DNA from: Afifellaceae bacterium
Lineage (GTDB): Bacteria; Pseudomonadota; Alphaproteobacteria; Rhizobiales; Afifellaceae
Length of the DNA stretch: 64,000 nt
Direction: 5' to 3'
NCBI GenBank assembly: GCA_028284625.1
Contig: JANQRH010000029.1
Span: forward strand, 119,735-183,734
The translations under genes and the position numbers were made by a program. Numbering within the stretch: the stretch's first letter is position 1; each line of letters opens with the position of its first letter. The notes beneath the pieces were generated by a model. That model was given only the letters and a program-made list of their open reading frames with translations, ran no database searches and was not told the DNA's origin. Positions 53,110-61,779 of this stretch are shown piece by piece.

Positions 53110-53605
53110 GGATTTGTTTGTGCGACCGAACGGAGCCGGCGTCCAGGCGCCACAATAGGAAAGGCGCCGCTTGGACAAGCCAACCGACGCCTCCCTATCA
53201 GCCCTGGTTTCAGAGGCTCCACGCCTTTCGACGCGCCGCCGCATCGCCTGGGTCTGAACCTGAGCGCCTCAGCGCTGAAGGTCCCAGGCTCCGACCGGTC
53301 CTTTTGAGACCTGCCGGCCCATCGAACGGTTTGGCCGCCGTTCATGGAGCATCGGCTCATCTGGCACACGCGCTTCGCATTTCTGCGCCGCACAGCCCTC
53401 CAGATGACCCGCGAGGCATTCCGGCCTCCGAGGAAAACCGGCGCGGGCAAGAGATCCAAACGTGTTGTCCGACTAGCCTTTGCCGAACCGTCTGCCCTCT
53501 CACGGAAAGCATGCTCGCTGAAAAACGGTTGGCCGTCGAGAGGGGGAATATTGTCCTGTGTGGAATATGGGGATTGCGGGATTAAGGCCTCGCCGCGCTT
53601 TTCGA
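53110..53605. other. gene-free stretch upstream of otsB
   Basis: About 500 bases between otsB and the FAH-type hydrolase gene. Open frames here have no recognisable protein pattern, and they overlap on both strands as expected at high G+C. The notable element is the imperfect hairpin at 53247-53288. I found no GGAAC-N16/17-CGTT stress promoter for otsB. Confidence 0.5.
53247..53288. repeat. long imperfect hairpin upstream of otsB
   Basis: CCTGGG (53247-53252) pairs with CCCAGG (53283-53288), then ACCT with AGGT, then AGCGC with GCGCT around a CTCA loop. About 15 base pairs form, with one bulge of five bases on the left arm. On the minus strand it would lie in the otsB leader. It may be a structured RNA, a terminator or a repeat copy. 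Confidence 0.4.
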
Positions 53606-54313
53606 TCAGTGCGTGAAACGCACCGAGACGTCGCCCATCCCGTCGACCATATGCACGAACTCGCGGTCTTCCGCGCTCAGCATATGGGGCGGCGTGATGG
53701 AGCCGGCGATCACGATGTCGCCGGCCTTCAAGCCTTCGCCGCACGCTGAAACGACAGCTGCGACATGCCGCACAATGCTCAAGATGGTGCCGGTGTTGAC
53801 GTCAATCGGGGATTGTTCGGCGACCTCATCGCCGTTGCGCAGGACCCGCGTCTTCAGTCCCGATACGTCTCCGCCGGCGCGCGAGCGGTCCATCGCGCCA
53901 AGGACCACGTGCCGGTGATAGACGTTGCCGGTGAGGATCGCTTCCACGTCCTCCGGCGGCGTGTGCAGATCGACAAGCTCGATGGCGGGTGACAATCCGA
54001 TGATGGCGTCGGCGGCTGTCGCGTCGTCGGCGCTGCCGGGCACATCCTTGCCGATGTGAACGGCCACCTCCGGCTCAGCCACGGGCTTCGTCCATCCGGC
54101 AAGCGACGAGGTGGCGCCCGAGGTCAGGGCGCCGGCATCTGTCAGGAACCCGACAAGCGGCGCGTTGGTGGAAAGGCTCTTCATCGCGGCCTCGGTGCTC
54201 AGGCCGACTTTCCAGCCGATCGGCTTTTCGCCAGCTGCGATTCTGTCTCGCCGACTGGCGAGCTGTGCCGCCATGCCGGCGGCGATCCGTGGATCGTCCA
54301 ACTGCGCGTTCAT
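53606..54313 (-). CDS. fumarylacetoacetase-fold hydrolase/hydratase (MhpD-like)
   Basis: A 235-residue protein of the FAH superfamily, closest in pattern to 2-keto-4-pentenoate hydratases. Seen are GWKVGLSTEAA, metal-binding EPEVAVHIG and ELVD, and DIVIAGSITPPHML near the end. Members hydrate or cleave 2-keto acids. ATG 54313 is chosen over an upstream start at 54355. It faces a rhizobial repeat upstream. Given the dehydratase and SDR genes nearby, a role in sugar-acid breakdown is possible but unproven. Confidence 0.82.
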   Translation of the reverse strand: MNAQLDDPRIAAGMAAQLASRRDRIAAGEKPIGWKVGLSTEAAMKSLSTNAPLVGFLTDAGALTSGATSSLAGWTKPVAEPEVAVHIGKDVPGSADDATAADAIIGLSPAIELVDLHTPPEDVEAILTGNVYHRHVVLGAMDRSRAGGDVSGLKTRVLRNGDEVAEQSPIDVNTGTILSIVRHVAAVVSACGEGLKAGDIVIAGSITPPHMLSAEDREFVHMVDGMGDVSVRFTH

Positions 54314-54341
54314 TTGCACCCCCGTTTTGTCGCGGTTCCAT

Positions 54342-54443
54342 AGAGCCTTTTCCATTCTGATGGAATCGGAATGGAGGCTCTATCTGTTTGCTGAAGCATG
54401 ATCTTATCCGAAAAGATGGTGCCCACTTTCGGGATCATGCTCT
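54342..54443. repeat. palindromic intergenic repeat of rhizobial type
   Basis: Two adjacent hairpins. In 54342-54381, AGAGCC...CCATTC pairs with GAATGG...GGCTCT around TGATGGAATCG. In 54394-54443, AGCATGATC (54395-54403) pairs with GATCATGCT (54433-54441), with CCGAAA and TTTCGG inside. The second has the sequence of a repeat very common between genes in Hyphomicrobiales. It lies between the FAH-type gene and a small secreted protein gene. Confidence 0.75.
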
Positions 54444-54485
54444 GGCGCGGCGCGCCAAGTCGCGTAAACGGCCGCGCAAAGGAAA

Positions 54486-54505
54486 CAGGGCCCCGAAGGG
54501 CCCTG
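54486..54505 (-). terminator. terminator of the small secreted protein gene
   Basis: CAGGGCCC (54486-54493) and GGGCCCTG (54498-54505) form a perfect 8-base stem with a CGAA loop. On the minus strand the stem is followed by TTTCCTTT, as for a rho-independent terminator, 39 bases after the stop at 54544. Confidence 0.75.
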
Positions 54506-54543
54506 CGTGTCTTGGTGCTCCAGAGTGCTGCCGGTTCGGCCGA

Positions 54544-54840
54544 TCAGAACTCGTTGTGGAACAGGCGGCGGCGCTGCTCGCAGGTATAGCCGAGCGCGCA
54601 ATAGGGCGTGTCGATCGTCGGGGCGGTTGCCCGCTCGGCGTATTCGCCTGGCAGACAGAGGCCGTTATGTACGACAAACCGGTCGAAGGTGTGCCGACCC
54701 GTGCTGAGCACGACGGCGCCATAAGAGGCAACGGTCGCTGCGGCTTGCGCGCAGGTCATAGACAAAGTCGATGGCCGGGCCTGGGCGATCGACGTACCGG
54801 CCATCAGTGCGGCGATGCCGATGAGAAGCGTTCTGCGCAT
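54544..54840 (-). CDS. small secreted protein with four cysteines
   Basis: A 98-residue protein with a signal peptide (MRRTLLIGIAALMAGTSIAQA). The mature part has four Cys (MTCAQAAATV, GLCLPGEY, PYCALGYTC) that could form two disulfides. Similar small proteins beginning with this Ser-x-Thr-Cys pattern are common in Rhizobiales, with no assigned function. ATG 54840; an upstream ATG at 54852 gives only four more residues. Followed by a terminator, so probably monocistronic. Confidence 0.75.
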   Translation of the reverse strand: MRRTLLIGIAALMAGTSIAQARPSTLSMTCAQAAATVASYGAVVLSTGRHTFDRFVVHNGLCLPGEYAERATAPTIDTPYCALGYTCEQRRRLFHNEF

Positions 54841-54976
54841 GGTCAGCTCCAAAGATCAAACTGCGTTTAAGGCGGCAATGAATTAGCACGGATGCCGCGA
54901 GCGTTCATTTCAAGTCATTGCGAATCGTGTTGCGCGCGAGGGCCTTTTTGTTTCGTGGGCTGAGGCCTAGCGGTGC

Positions 54977-56179
54977 CTAAGTGCCGCCGGCGCGCGCTTG
55001 CTGCGTGCGGTCGCTCAGAAATTCGCCCATCCGCTCAACGGCGCGGCGGATGTTCTCTTCGGAGTTGGCGTAGGACACCCGCACATAGCCCTCGCCGTGG
55101 ACACCGAAATCGGGGCCGCCGATCAGCGCAACGCCGATATCCTCCAAGAGCGCACTGGCGAGCGGCTTGGCCGACCAGCCGGTCTCCGCGACGTTGGGGA
55201 AGGCGTAGAAGGCGCCTTTTGGCGTCACGCATGACATGCCCGGCAGGCCGTTCAGCAATTTCGTGACCACCTGACGACGTCGGTCGAAGGCGGCCACCAT
55301 GTCGGTGACCGCGTCCTGCGGCCCATCGATGGCGGCAATCCCGGCAAATTGCGTCGGCGCGTTGACGCAGGACCAGCAATTGACCGCAAGCTTGCGGACC
55401 TTGTCGAAGAGGCCGTCGGGCCAGATCGACCACCCGAGCCGCCAGCCGGTCATCGCCCAGGTCTTTGAGAAGCCGTTCAGCAGAATGAGCCGGTCGCGCA
55501 GTTCCGGATAGGTGAGAAGCGAGACGTGCTCCTCGCCGTCATAGGTCATGCAGTCGTAGATCTCGTCGGACATGATTGTGACCTCTGGCCAGTCCGCGAG
55601 GCCTTTCACCAGCTTGTCGAATTCCGCTCGCGGCGTCACGCCGCCTGTGGGGTTGGCCGGCGAGTTGACGATGAGCAGGCGCGTCGCCGGCGTGATCAGC
55701 GACAGCGTCTCATCGGCGGAGAAGGCGAAGTTGTTCGCCTCGCGGATCGGCACCGGAACGGGCCGCGCGCCGGTGAACTCGATCATGGAGCGATAGATGG
55801 GGAAGCCGGGGTCGGGGTAGAGAATGTCGGCGCCGGGCTCGCCGAACATAAGGATGGCCGCGAACATCGTCACCTTGCCGCCCGGCGCAACGAGTACCGA
55901 TTCCGGCGAGACCTCTACGCCTGTCGTGTCAGCCGTGCGACGCGCCACAGCCTCACGCAAAGGCGGAATGCCGACGGCCGGCGTGTAGCCGTGATGGCCG
56001 TCGCGGAGCGCCTTCACCGCAGCCTCAACAACGTGCTCCGGGGTCCGGAAATCAGGTTGGCCGATGCCGAGATTGATGATGTCGCGGCCCTCCGCCGCGA
56101 GCTGGTTGGCGCGGGCGAGCACGGCGAAGGCGTTCTCCTCGCCGATGCGGTCGAAGCCGGCGATGGTCTTCAAGGTCAT
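54977..56179 (-). CDS. class I/II PLP-dependent aminotransferase
   Basis: A 400-residue fold-type I aminotransferase. INLGIGQPDFRTPEHVVEAA is at the N-terminus, NSPANPTG and SDEIYDCMTYDGEEH bind the cofactor, and the PLP Lys lies in LLNGFSKTWAMTGWRLGW. The arrangement fits aspartate/aromatic-type aminotransferases; the amino donor is not predictable. ATG 56179 is chosen, with an alternative 18 codons upstream. It is divergent from the IlvD/Edd dehydratase gene. Confidence 0.9.
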   Translation of the reverse strand: MTLKTIAGFDRIGEENAFAVLARANQLAAEGRDIINLGIGQPDFRTPEHVVEAAVKALRDGHHGYTPAVGIPPLREAVARRTADTTGVEVSPESVLVAPGGKVTMFAAILMFGEPGADILYPDPGFPIYRSMIEFTGARPVPVPIREANNFAFSADETLSLITPATRLLIVNSPANPTGGVTPRAEFDKLVKGLADWPEVTIMSDEIYDCMTYDGEEHVSLLTYPELRDRLILLNGFSKTWAMTGWRLGWSIWPDGLFDKVRKLAVNCWSCVNAPTQFAGIAAIDGPQDAVTDMVAAFDRRRQVVTKLLNGLPGMSCVTPKGAFYAFPNVAETGWSAKPLASALLEDIGVALIGGPDFGVHGEGYVRVSYANSEENIRRAVERMGEFLSDRTQQARAGGT

Positions 56180-56382
56180 GATTGGATGCGCGTCCTCTTG
56201 ATGGAGCGAAGAAAATCCGTTGACGGCGATCATCCGTCAACCTCGGCGCAGAGGCGAGGAATTTGACATGCGGCAATGCCGGCACCGGGAAAAATCATAT
56301 TTTTCTGCTCGACGGCCCGATTGGCGTTGATTTGGGCGCTGAGGCGGGCGTATTCGAGATCGATCAACGGGAGAGGAAGCCC

Positions 56383-58203
56383 ATGTCGTTCGACGCCAAG
56401 CACGGCACGCAAGTGAAGCTCAGGTCGCAGATCTGGTTCGATAATCCGGACGACCCGGACATGACGGCGCTCTATATCGAGCGCTACATGACCTGGGGGA
56501 TCACCCGGGAGGAACTGCAATCGGGCAAGCCCATCATCGGCATTGCTCAATCCGGTTCAGACCTGTCGCCGTGCAACCGCCACCATCTTGTTCTGGCGCA
56601 GCGCGTACGCGAGGGCATTCGCGAGGCCGGGGGCATCGCGTTTGAGTTTCCCGTCCATCCGATCCAGGAGACCGGCAAGCGGCCGACGGCGGCGATCGAC
56701 CGTAACCTTGCCTATCTCGGACTGGTGGAGACGCTGTTCGGCTATCCGATCGACGGCGTGGTGCTGACCACCGGCTGTGACAAGACCACACCGTCGCAGC
56801 TGATGGCGGCCGCAACGGTCAACATACCCGCCATTGCGCTCTCCGTCGGGCCGATGCTGAACGGCTGGTTCAACGGCGAGCGCACCGGGTCTGGTACGAT
56901 CAAGTGGCGGGCGAAGAAGACGCGTGCGGCCGGCGAGATCGACATGCCGGGCTATTACGAGCTCGTCGCATCGTCGGCGCCGTCGGCGGGCTACTGCAAC
57001 ACGATGGGGACGGCCACGACCATGAATTCGCTGGCGGAGGCGCTCGGCATGATGCTGCCGGGCTGCGCAGCGATTCCCGCGGTGCATAAAGAGCGCGGCA
57101 TCATGGCCTATCTCTCCGGCAAGCGCATTGTGGAGATGGTCAAGGAGGATCTGAAGCCGTCCGACATCATGACCCGTCAGGCGTTTGAGAACGCCATTGT
57201 GGTCAATTCGGCGATCGGCGGTTCGACCAACGCGCCGATTCATCTGAACGCCATCGCCGCGCATCTCGGCGTGCCGCTCGACAACGATGATTGGGAGCGG
57301 CTGGGCTATGAGGTTCCGCTTCTAGCCGACATGCAGCCGGCGGGGCGCTTCCTTGGCGAGGATTACCACCGCGCCGGCGGCGTGCCGGCCATCGTGGCGG
57401 AGCTTCTGGAGGCCGGCCTCCTGCCCAATCCCGATGCGATTACGGCCAACGGCAAATCGATGGGCGACAATTGCCGCGGCAAGCGTAGCTGGAACCGCGA
57501 AGTGATCCGCGCCCATGACGCACCGATCCTGAGAGAGGCGGGCTTCCTCAACCTCAAGGGCAGCCTGTTTGAATCGGCGATTATGAAGACCAGCGTCGTG
57601 TCGGAGGATTTCCGTAAGCGCTATCTGTCGAACCCGGATGATCCGGATGCCTTTGAGGGCACGGCGTTCGTGTTCGACGGGCGGGAAGATTATCACGCAC
57701 GCATCAATGATCCGTCCCTCGGCATCGACGAGACCGGCATTCTGGTCATTCGCGGCGCCGGCCCTGTCGGCTATCCGGGAGCAGCGGAAGTGGTGAACAT
57801 GCAACCGCCCGACGCGCTCATCAAAAAGGGCATTCTGGAGCTTCCTTGCATCGGCGATGGTCGCCAGTCCGGCACGTCGGGGTCGCCGTCGATTCTGAAC
57901 GCCTCGCCGGAGGCGGCCACTGGCGGCGGCTTGGCGCTGGTGAGGACCGGCGATCGGCTGCGCATCGACTTGAAGAAGCGCACGGCGAACATTCTGGTGT
58001 CCGACGAGGAGCTTGAGAAGCGTCGCGCGGAGGTGAAGGCCAAGCTTGGCGATGGCGGGCTCGGCTATGTGCCGGGCAGCCAGACGCCGTGGCAGGAGAT
58101 CCAGCGCGGTATGGTCGACGAGCTTTCCAACGGCATGGTGCTGAAGCCGGCGGTGAAGTATCGCGACGTAGCGCATAGCGCTTATCCGCGCGACAACCAC
58201 TGA
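56383..58203 (+). CDS. IlvD/Edd-family sugar-acid dehydratase
   Basis: A 606-residue iron-sulfur dehydratase. The three cluster cysteines are in [23 protein letters not shown] and [15 protein letters not shown]. Near the end, [18 protein letters not shown] holds the catalytic Ser region. The NRHH and PCNRHH sequence with this length is typical of aldonate (arabinonate, xylonate, gluconate-type) dehydratases rather than IlvD. ATG 56383 has a GGGAGAGGA ribosome site. It makes a 2-keto-3-deoxy acid and leads a rightward group with a lyase-family protein and two dehydrogenases. Confidence 0.9.
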   Translation: MSFDAKHGTQVKLRSQIWFDNPDDPDMTALYIERYMTWGITREELQSGKPIIGIAQSGSDLSPCNRHHLVLAQRVREGIREAGGIAFEFPVHPIQETGKRPTAAIDRNLAYLGLVETLFGYPIDGVVLTTGCDKTTPSQLMAAATVNIPAIALSVGPMLNGWFNGERTGSGTIKWRAKKTRAAGEIDMPGYYELVASSAPSAGYCNTMGTATTMNSLAEALGMMLPGCAAIPAVHKERGIMAYLSGKRIVEMVKEDLKPSDIMTRQAFENAIVVNSAIGGSTNAPIHLNAIAAHLGVPLDNDDWERLGYEVPLLADMQPAGRFLGEDYHRAGGVPAIVAELLEAGLLPNPDAITANGKSMGDNCRGKRSWNREVIRAHDAPILREAGFLNLKGSLFESAIMKTSVVSEDFRKRYLSNPDDPDAFEGTAFVFDGREDYHARINDPSLGIDETGILVIRGAGPVGYPGAAEVVNMQPPDALIKKGILELPCIGDGRQSGTSGSPSILNASPEAATGGGLALVRTGDRLRIDLKKRTANILVSDEELEKRRAEVKAKLGDGGLGYVPGSQTPWQEIQRGMVDELSNGMVLKPAVKYRDVAHSAYPRDNH

Positions 58204-58223
58204 GGGCTAAAGCGAGGCTGGCC

Positions 58224-59057
58224 GTGACGACCGGAGATGCCGCGCGTCGCTTCCGCGCCTTGCATGAGCGCGAGGGCATTCTGGTCATGCCCAATCCCTG
58301 GGATGCCGGCACCGCCAAGGTGCTCCGCCATCTTGGCTTCGAGGCGCTGGCGACCGGCAGCGCGCCGTTCGCCGCTACGCTTGGCCGCCTCGACGGCGAG
58401 ACCACGCGCGCTGAGGCGATCGAGCACGCTTGCACGATCGCCGCGGCGTCCGGTCTGCCGGTCAACGCCGATCTTGAGAAAGGCTTCGGCGATGAACCGG
58501 AGGATGTGGCCGAAACAGTCCGCCAGGCGATCGCCGCCGGTCTCGCCGGATGCTCCATTGAGGACGCGACAGGGCGGAGCGATGAACCGCTTTTTGAGCG
58601 CGCGCATGCCGTGGAACGCATCCGTGCTGCGCGCGCCGCGATCGACAGAACCGGCTCCGACTTCGTGCTGACGGCTCGCTGCGAGGCCTATCTGACCGGC
58701 CACGACGCGCCGCTCAAAGAGTGTCTGGCGCGGCTTGCGGAGATGGCGGAGGCGGGCGCCGACGTTGTTTATGCCTGCGGCATGGCGGCGGCCGACGATA
58801 TCGCCGCGCTGGTTCGCGAAGTCTCCAAGCCCGTGAATGTGATAGGCGGCACGGGGGCTGAGCCGCTTTCGGTTCAAGCTCTGGAAGATCTCGGCGTGAC
58901 GCGCGTCAGCCTGGGCCCGCGGCTCTATCAGGCGGCGATGGGCGGGTTTCTTCGCGCGGCGCGTGAACTTCATGAGACCGGCACGTTTGGCTTCATGGCG
59001 GATGCGGCGCCGACCGGCGAGGTCACGGCGATGTTTGACGACGGTGGGACGTCTTGA
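58224..59057 (+). CDS. isocitrate lyase/PEP mutase-family protein
   Basis: A 277-residue TIM-barrel protein of the PEP mutase/isocitrate lyase superfamily. MPNPWDAGTAKVLRHLGFEA is at the front, NADLEKGFGDEPEDVAETV supplies the metal-binding Asp and Glu, and GCSIEDATG the next acidic residues. Members cleave or form C-C or P-C bonds near a 2-keto or 2-hydroxy acid. The lyase Lys-Lys-Cys-Gly-His loop of isocitrate lyase is absent, as in many short members. GTG 58224 is the start. Confidence 0.85.
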   Translation: MTTGDAARRFRALHEREGILVMPNPWDAGTAKVLRHLGFEALATGSAPFAATLGRLDGETTRAEAIEHACTIAAASGLPVNADLEKGFGDEPEDVAETVRQAIAAGLAGCSIEDATGRSDEPLFERAHAVERIRAARAAIDRTGSDFVLTARCEAYLTGHDAPLKECLARLAEMAEAGADVVYACGMAAADDIAALVREVSKPVNVIGGTGAEPLSVQALEDLGVTRVSLGPRLYQAAMGGFLRAARELHETGTFGFMADAAPTGEVTAMFDDGGTS

Positions 59058-59743
59058 GCCAGCCCGATCTGCGTGAATGGACCCCGCGCCAGCCGCTCAG
59101 CTTCGAGCCCATGGAGGGCGAGCTGGTACGGATCGTGGAGCTCGACGCCGACGCGCATTGGCGCGATCTATGGGTGGCGTTTGGCGGTGGCCAGGGTGCG
59201 GATGTCTGGCATTACATGCCGATCGGGCCGTTTTCCGACGAGGCGTCTTTCGCCGACGGCATGGCGGCATTGCAGGCGCGCCGCCCCGACTGGCTGCCTT
59301 TCGCGATCCTCGACAAGGCGACCGGCAAGGCAATGGGCACGGCCAGCTATATGCGGATCGACGCGGCCAGTGGCTCTGCCGAGGTGGGCGCGATCGCCTT
59401 CGGGGAAGGCCTGAAGCGGCGGGCGGCCGGGACTGAGACAATGCTGCTCATGGCGCGCCGTGTCTTCGACGAGCTTGGTTACCGCCGCTATGAGTGGAAA
59501 TGCGACGCGAACAACACGCCTTCGGTGCAGGCGGCGAAGCGGTTGGGCTTCACCTACGAGGGGACATTTCGCCAGCACATGGTGGTTAAGGGGCGGAACC
59601 GCGATACCGCCTGGTTCTCCATCACCGATAAGGAATGGCCCCGCATATCGGTCGGCATGGCACGCTGGCTGGCGCCGGAGAACTTTGACGCGGCCGGCCG
59701 GCAGAGACAATCGCTTCGCGACGTGATAGCCGCTCAGCCATGA
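59054..59743 (+). CDS. GNAT-family N-acetyltransferase (RimJ/RimL type)
   Basis: A 229-residue acetyltransferase. EVGAIAFGEGLKRRAAGTE is the acetyl-CoA region and YEWKCDANNTPSVQAAKRLGF with YEGTFRQHMVVKGRNRDTA the RimJ/RimL-like C-terminal part. It probably acetylates a protein N-terminus or small amine. The start TTG 59054 overlaps the upstream stop (TTGA). Its connection to the sugar-acid genes is only positional. Confidence 0.88.
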   Translation: MSQPDLREWTPRQPLSFEPMEGELVRIVELDADAHWRDLWVAFGGGQGADVWHYMPIGPFSDEASFADGMAALQARRPDWLPFAILDKATGKAMGTASYMRIDAASGSAEVGAIAFGEGLKRRAAGTETMLLMARRVFDELGYRRYEWKCDANNTPSVQAAKRLGFTYEGTFRQHMVVKGRNRDTAWFSITDKEWPRISVGMARWLAPENFDAAGRQRQSLRDVIAAQP

Positions 59744-59762
59744 GCGAGCGGGAGAGTGTTGA

Positions 59763-60530
59763 ATGGGACGGCTTGAGGGCAGGCGCGCGTTTCTGACAGC
59801 GGCCGGCGCCGGCATTGGGCGGGCAACGGCTGAGGCGTTCGCACGCGAGGGGGCGGAGGTGATCGCCACGGATCTCGATCGCCGGGCGCTCGACGGTCTA
59901 GCCAAGGCCGGTGTGAAGCAGCTGGAGGCGCTGGACGTCTGCGATACGGCGGCCGTCAATGCGCTCGCGGCCTCCGTCGGCGAGATCGATATTCTGTTCA
60001 ATTGCGCGGGCTACGTTCACCACGGATCGATCCTGGAATGCGACGAGCAGGACTGGGACTTTTCCTTCGACCTCAATGTGAAGTCGATGCATCGCACCAT
60101 CCATGCCTTCCTGCCGGGCATGCTGAAGCGCGCCGAAGCGCGTGGGGCGTCTAGCGCCATCGTCAATGTCGCATCGGGCGCCTCGTCCATTCGTGGCATC
60201 GCCAACCGTTACGCCTACGGCGCGTCGAAAGCGGCGGTGATCGGGCTTACCAAGGCGGTGGCCGCCGATTTCATGCAGCGCGGACTACGTTGCAATGCCA
60301 TTGCGCCGGGCACGGTTCATTCGCCGTCACTGGAAGGCCGCGTTGCGACGCTCGCAGCGACGAGCGGCGAGAGCAAGGAGGCGGTATGGAACGCCTTCAT
60401 CCAGCGGCAACCCATGGGGCGGCTCGGCACGGCCGAAGAGATGGCGGCCGTCTCCGTCTTCCTGGCGAGCGACGAAAGCGCCTTCACCACCGGCATCATC
60501 GTCTCCGCCGACGGGGGCTTCAGTCTTTAG
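59763..60530 (+). CDS. short-chain dehydrogenase, keto-deoxy-sugar-acid type
   Basis: A 255-residue SDR with FLTAAGAGIGRATAEAF (cofactor site), ATDLDRR (Asp favours NAD), NCAGYVHHGSIL, catalytic Ser in NVASGASSIRG and YGASKAAVIGL. Its layout resembles 3-hydroxybutyrate dehydrogenase type 2 and 2-keto-3-deoxy-L-fuconate dehydrogenases. In the latter pathway the product of an aldonate dehydratase is oxidised, which suits the dehydratase gene at 56383. ATG 59763 has a GGGAGA ribosome site. Confidence 0.88.
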   Translation: MGRLEGRRAFLTAAGAGIGRATAEAFAREGAEVIATDLDRRALDGLAKAGVKQLEALDVCDTAAVNALAASVGEIDILFNCAGYVHHGSILECDEQDWDFSFDLNVKSMHRTIHAFLPGMLKRAEARGASSAIVNVASGASSIRGIANRYAYGASKAAVIGLTKAVAADFMQRGLRCNAIAPGTVHSPSLEGRVATLAATSGESKEAVWNAFIQRQPMGRLGTAEEMAAVSVFLASDESAFTTGIIVSADGGFSL

Positions 60531-60532
60531 CC

Positions 60533-60745
60533 ATGTCGTGGCTCAAGCGGAACGAGCCCGCCATCGCCGCCGCCATCATCATGGCGGTGCTGGTGGCCGG
60601 ATGGCTTATGATGCCGCGGCTGATGTTGTTGGTCAGCGGGGGCGGGCCGCTTGCCGGTCTGGCTCTGGCGATCGCCTTTATCCTCGCCTTCTTTGCGCTC
60701 CTGTGGCTGAGAGCGCGACGACAAAGGCGTCTTGAGGGGGACTAG
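60533..60745 (+). CDS. small two-span membrane protein
   Basis: A 70-residue frame that fits exactly between the SDR stop (60530) and the next ATG (60747). It encodes MSWLKRNEPAIAAAIIMAVL, a first hydrophobic span (about residues 11-31), a second (about 38-60) and a basic tail RARRQRRLEG. No ribosome site is obvious, so translation may be coupled. The clean membrane pattern supports a real gene. Function unknown. Confidence 0.6.
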   Translation: MSWLKRNEPAIAAAIIMAVLVAGWLMMPRLMLLVSGGGPLAGLALAIAFILAFFALLWLRARRQRRLEGD

Positions 60746-60746
60746 G

Positions 60747-61730
60747 ATGCACATTCTCATTACCGGCGCCGCCGGCATGATCGGGCGCAAGGTCGCGGAG
60801 AAATTGCTGAGCAAAGGGCGCGTCGGCGACCTTGAGATCACAAAGCTCACGCTGCACGACATCGTCGCGTCCGACTTGAAACCGACTGAGAACACCTCCA
60901 TTCGCCCCATTGTCGGCGATCTTGCCGATCGCAGCGTCGTCGACTGGCTGGTGTCGGAAAAGCCCGACATGATCATGCATCTTGCCGCCATCGTGTCGGG
61001 CGAGGCGGAGGCCGATTTCGACAAGGGCTACGCTGTCAATTTCGACGGGACGCGGCATTTGTTCGACGCTATCCGGCTGCAGCATTATCAGCCGCGTGTC
61101 CTCTATGCCTCATCCATCGCCGTCTACGGTGCGCCGTTTCCCGATGTGATTCCGGACGATTTCCACCTGACGCCGCTTACCAGCTACGGCACGCAAAAAG
61201 CGGTCGGCGAGTTCATCCTCAACGACTACACGCGCCGCGGTTTCTTCGACGGTATCGGGCTCAGGCTGCCGACCATCTGTGTGCGTCCCGGCAAGCCGAA
61301 CAAGGCGGCCTCGGGTTTCTTCTCCAACATCATCCGCGAGCCGTTGAAGGGCGAGGAAGCGCTGCTTCCGGTCCCCGAAAGCGTGCGGCACTGGCACGCG
61401 AGTCCGCGCACGGCAGTCGGCTTCTTCCTGCATGCGGCGGAGATGGACCTTGAGGCCGTGGGCCCGCGCCGCTGCCTGACCATGCCGGGCGTCACCGCTA
61501 CGGTCGGCGAGCAGATCGAAGCGCTGCGTGCCATTGCCGGCGACAAGGCCGCAAACCTCATCCGCCATGAAACCGACCCGGTCGTTGCTGGGATCGTATC
61601 GGGTTGGGCCACGCAGTTTGAGGCCAAGCGCGCCCGTGATCTCGGCTTCAAAGCCGATGAGAGCTTTGAGGCGATCGTGCGTACCCATATTGAGGACGAG
61701 CACGGCGGCAAGGCGCCGATCATGGACTAG
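60747..61730 (+). CDS. denD: NAD-dependent epimerase/dehydratase, D-erythronate dehydrogenase-like
   Basis: A 327-residue extended SDR. MHILITGAAGMIGRKVAEKLL is the NAD site, then YASSIAVYGAPFPD (catalytic Ser), SYGTQKAVGEFILNDY (Tyr-Lys pair) and RLPTICVRPGKPNKAASGFF, a sequence characteristic of DenD-type enzymes that oxidise D-erythronate at C2. The frame starts earlier, but ATG 60747 with GAGGGGG upstream matches the family N-terminus. The partners OtnK/DenK, OtnC and OtnI are not seen in this window, so the substrate may differ. Confidence 0.82.
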   Translation: MHILITGAAGMIGRKVAEKLLSKGRVGDLEITKLTLHDIVASDLKPTENTSIRPIVGDLADRSVVDWLVSEKPDMIMHLAAIVSGEAEADFDKGYAVNFDGTRHLFDAIRLQHYQPRVLYASSIAVYGAPFPDVIPDDFHLTPLTSYGTQKAVGEFILNDYTRRGFFDGIGLRLPTICVRPGKPNKAASGFFSNIIREPLKGEEALLPVPESVRHWHASPRTAVGFFLHAAEMDLEAVGPRRCLTMPGVTATVGEQIEALRAIAGDKAANLIRHETDPVVAGIVSGWATQFEAKRARDLGFKADESFEAIVRTHIEDEHGGKAPIMD

Positions 61731-61779
61731 CCGCTTCTCGGCAGGCCTCTATTCCGGCTGAGCGGCTCGGTTCGACACG

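Noticed and set aside
53007..53585. Plus-strand 192-codon frame over the otsB upstream region
   Set aside because: Its first part is antisense to otsB, and the rest shows no protein-like pattern, ribosome site or conserved motif that I can see.
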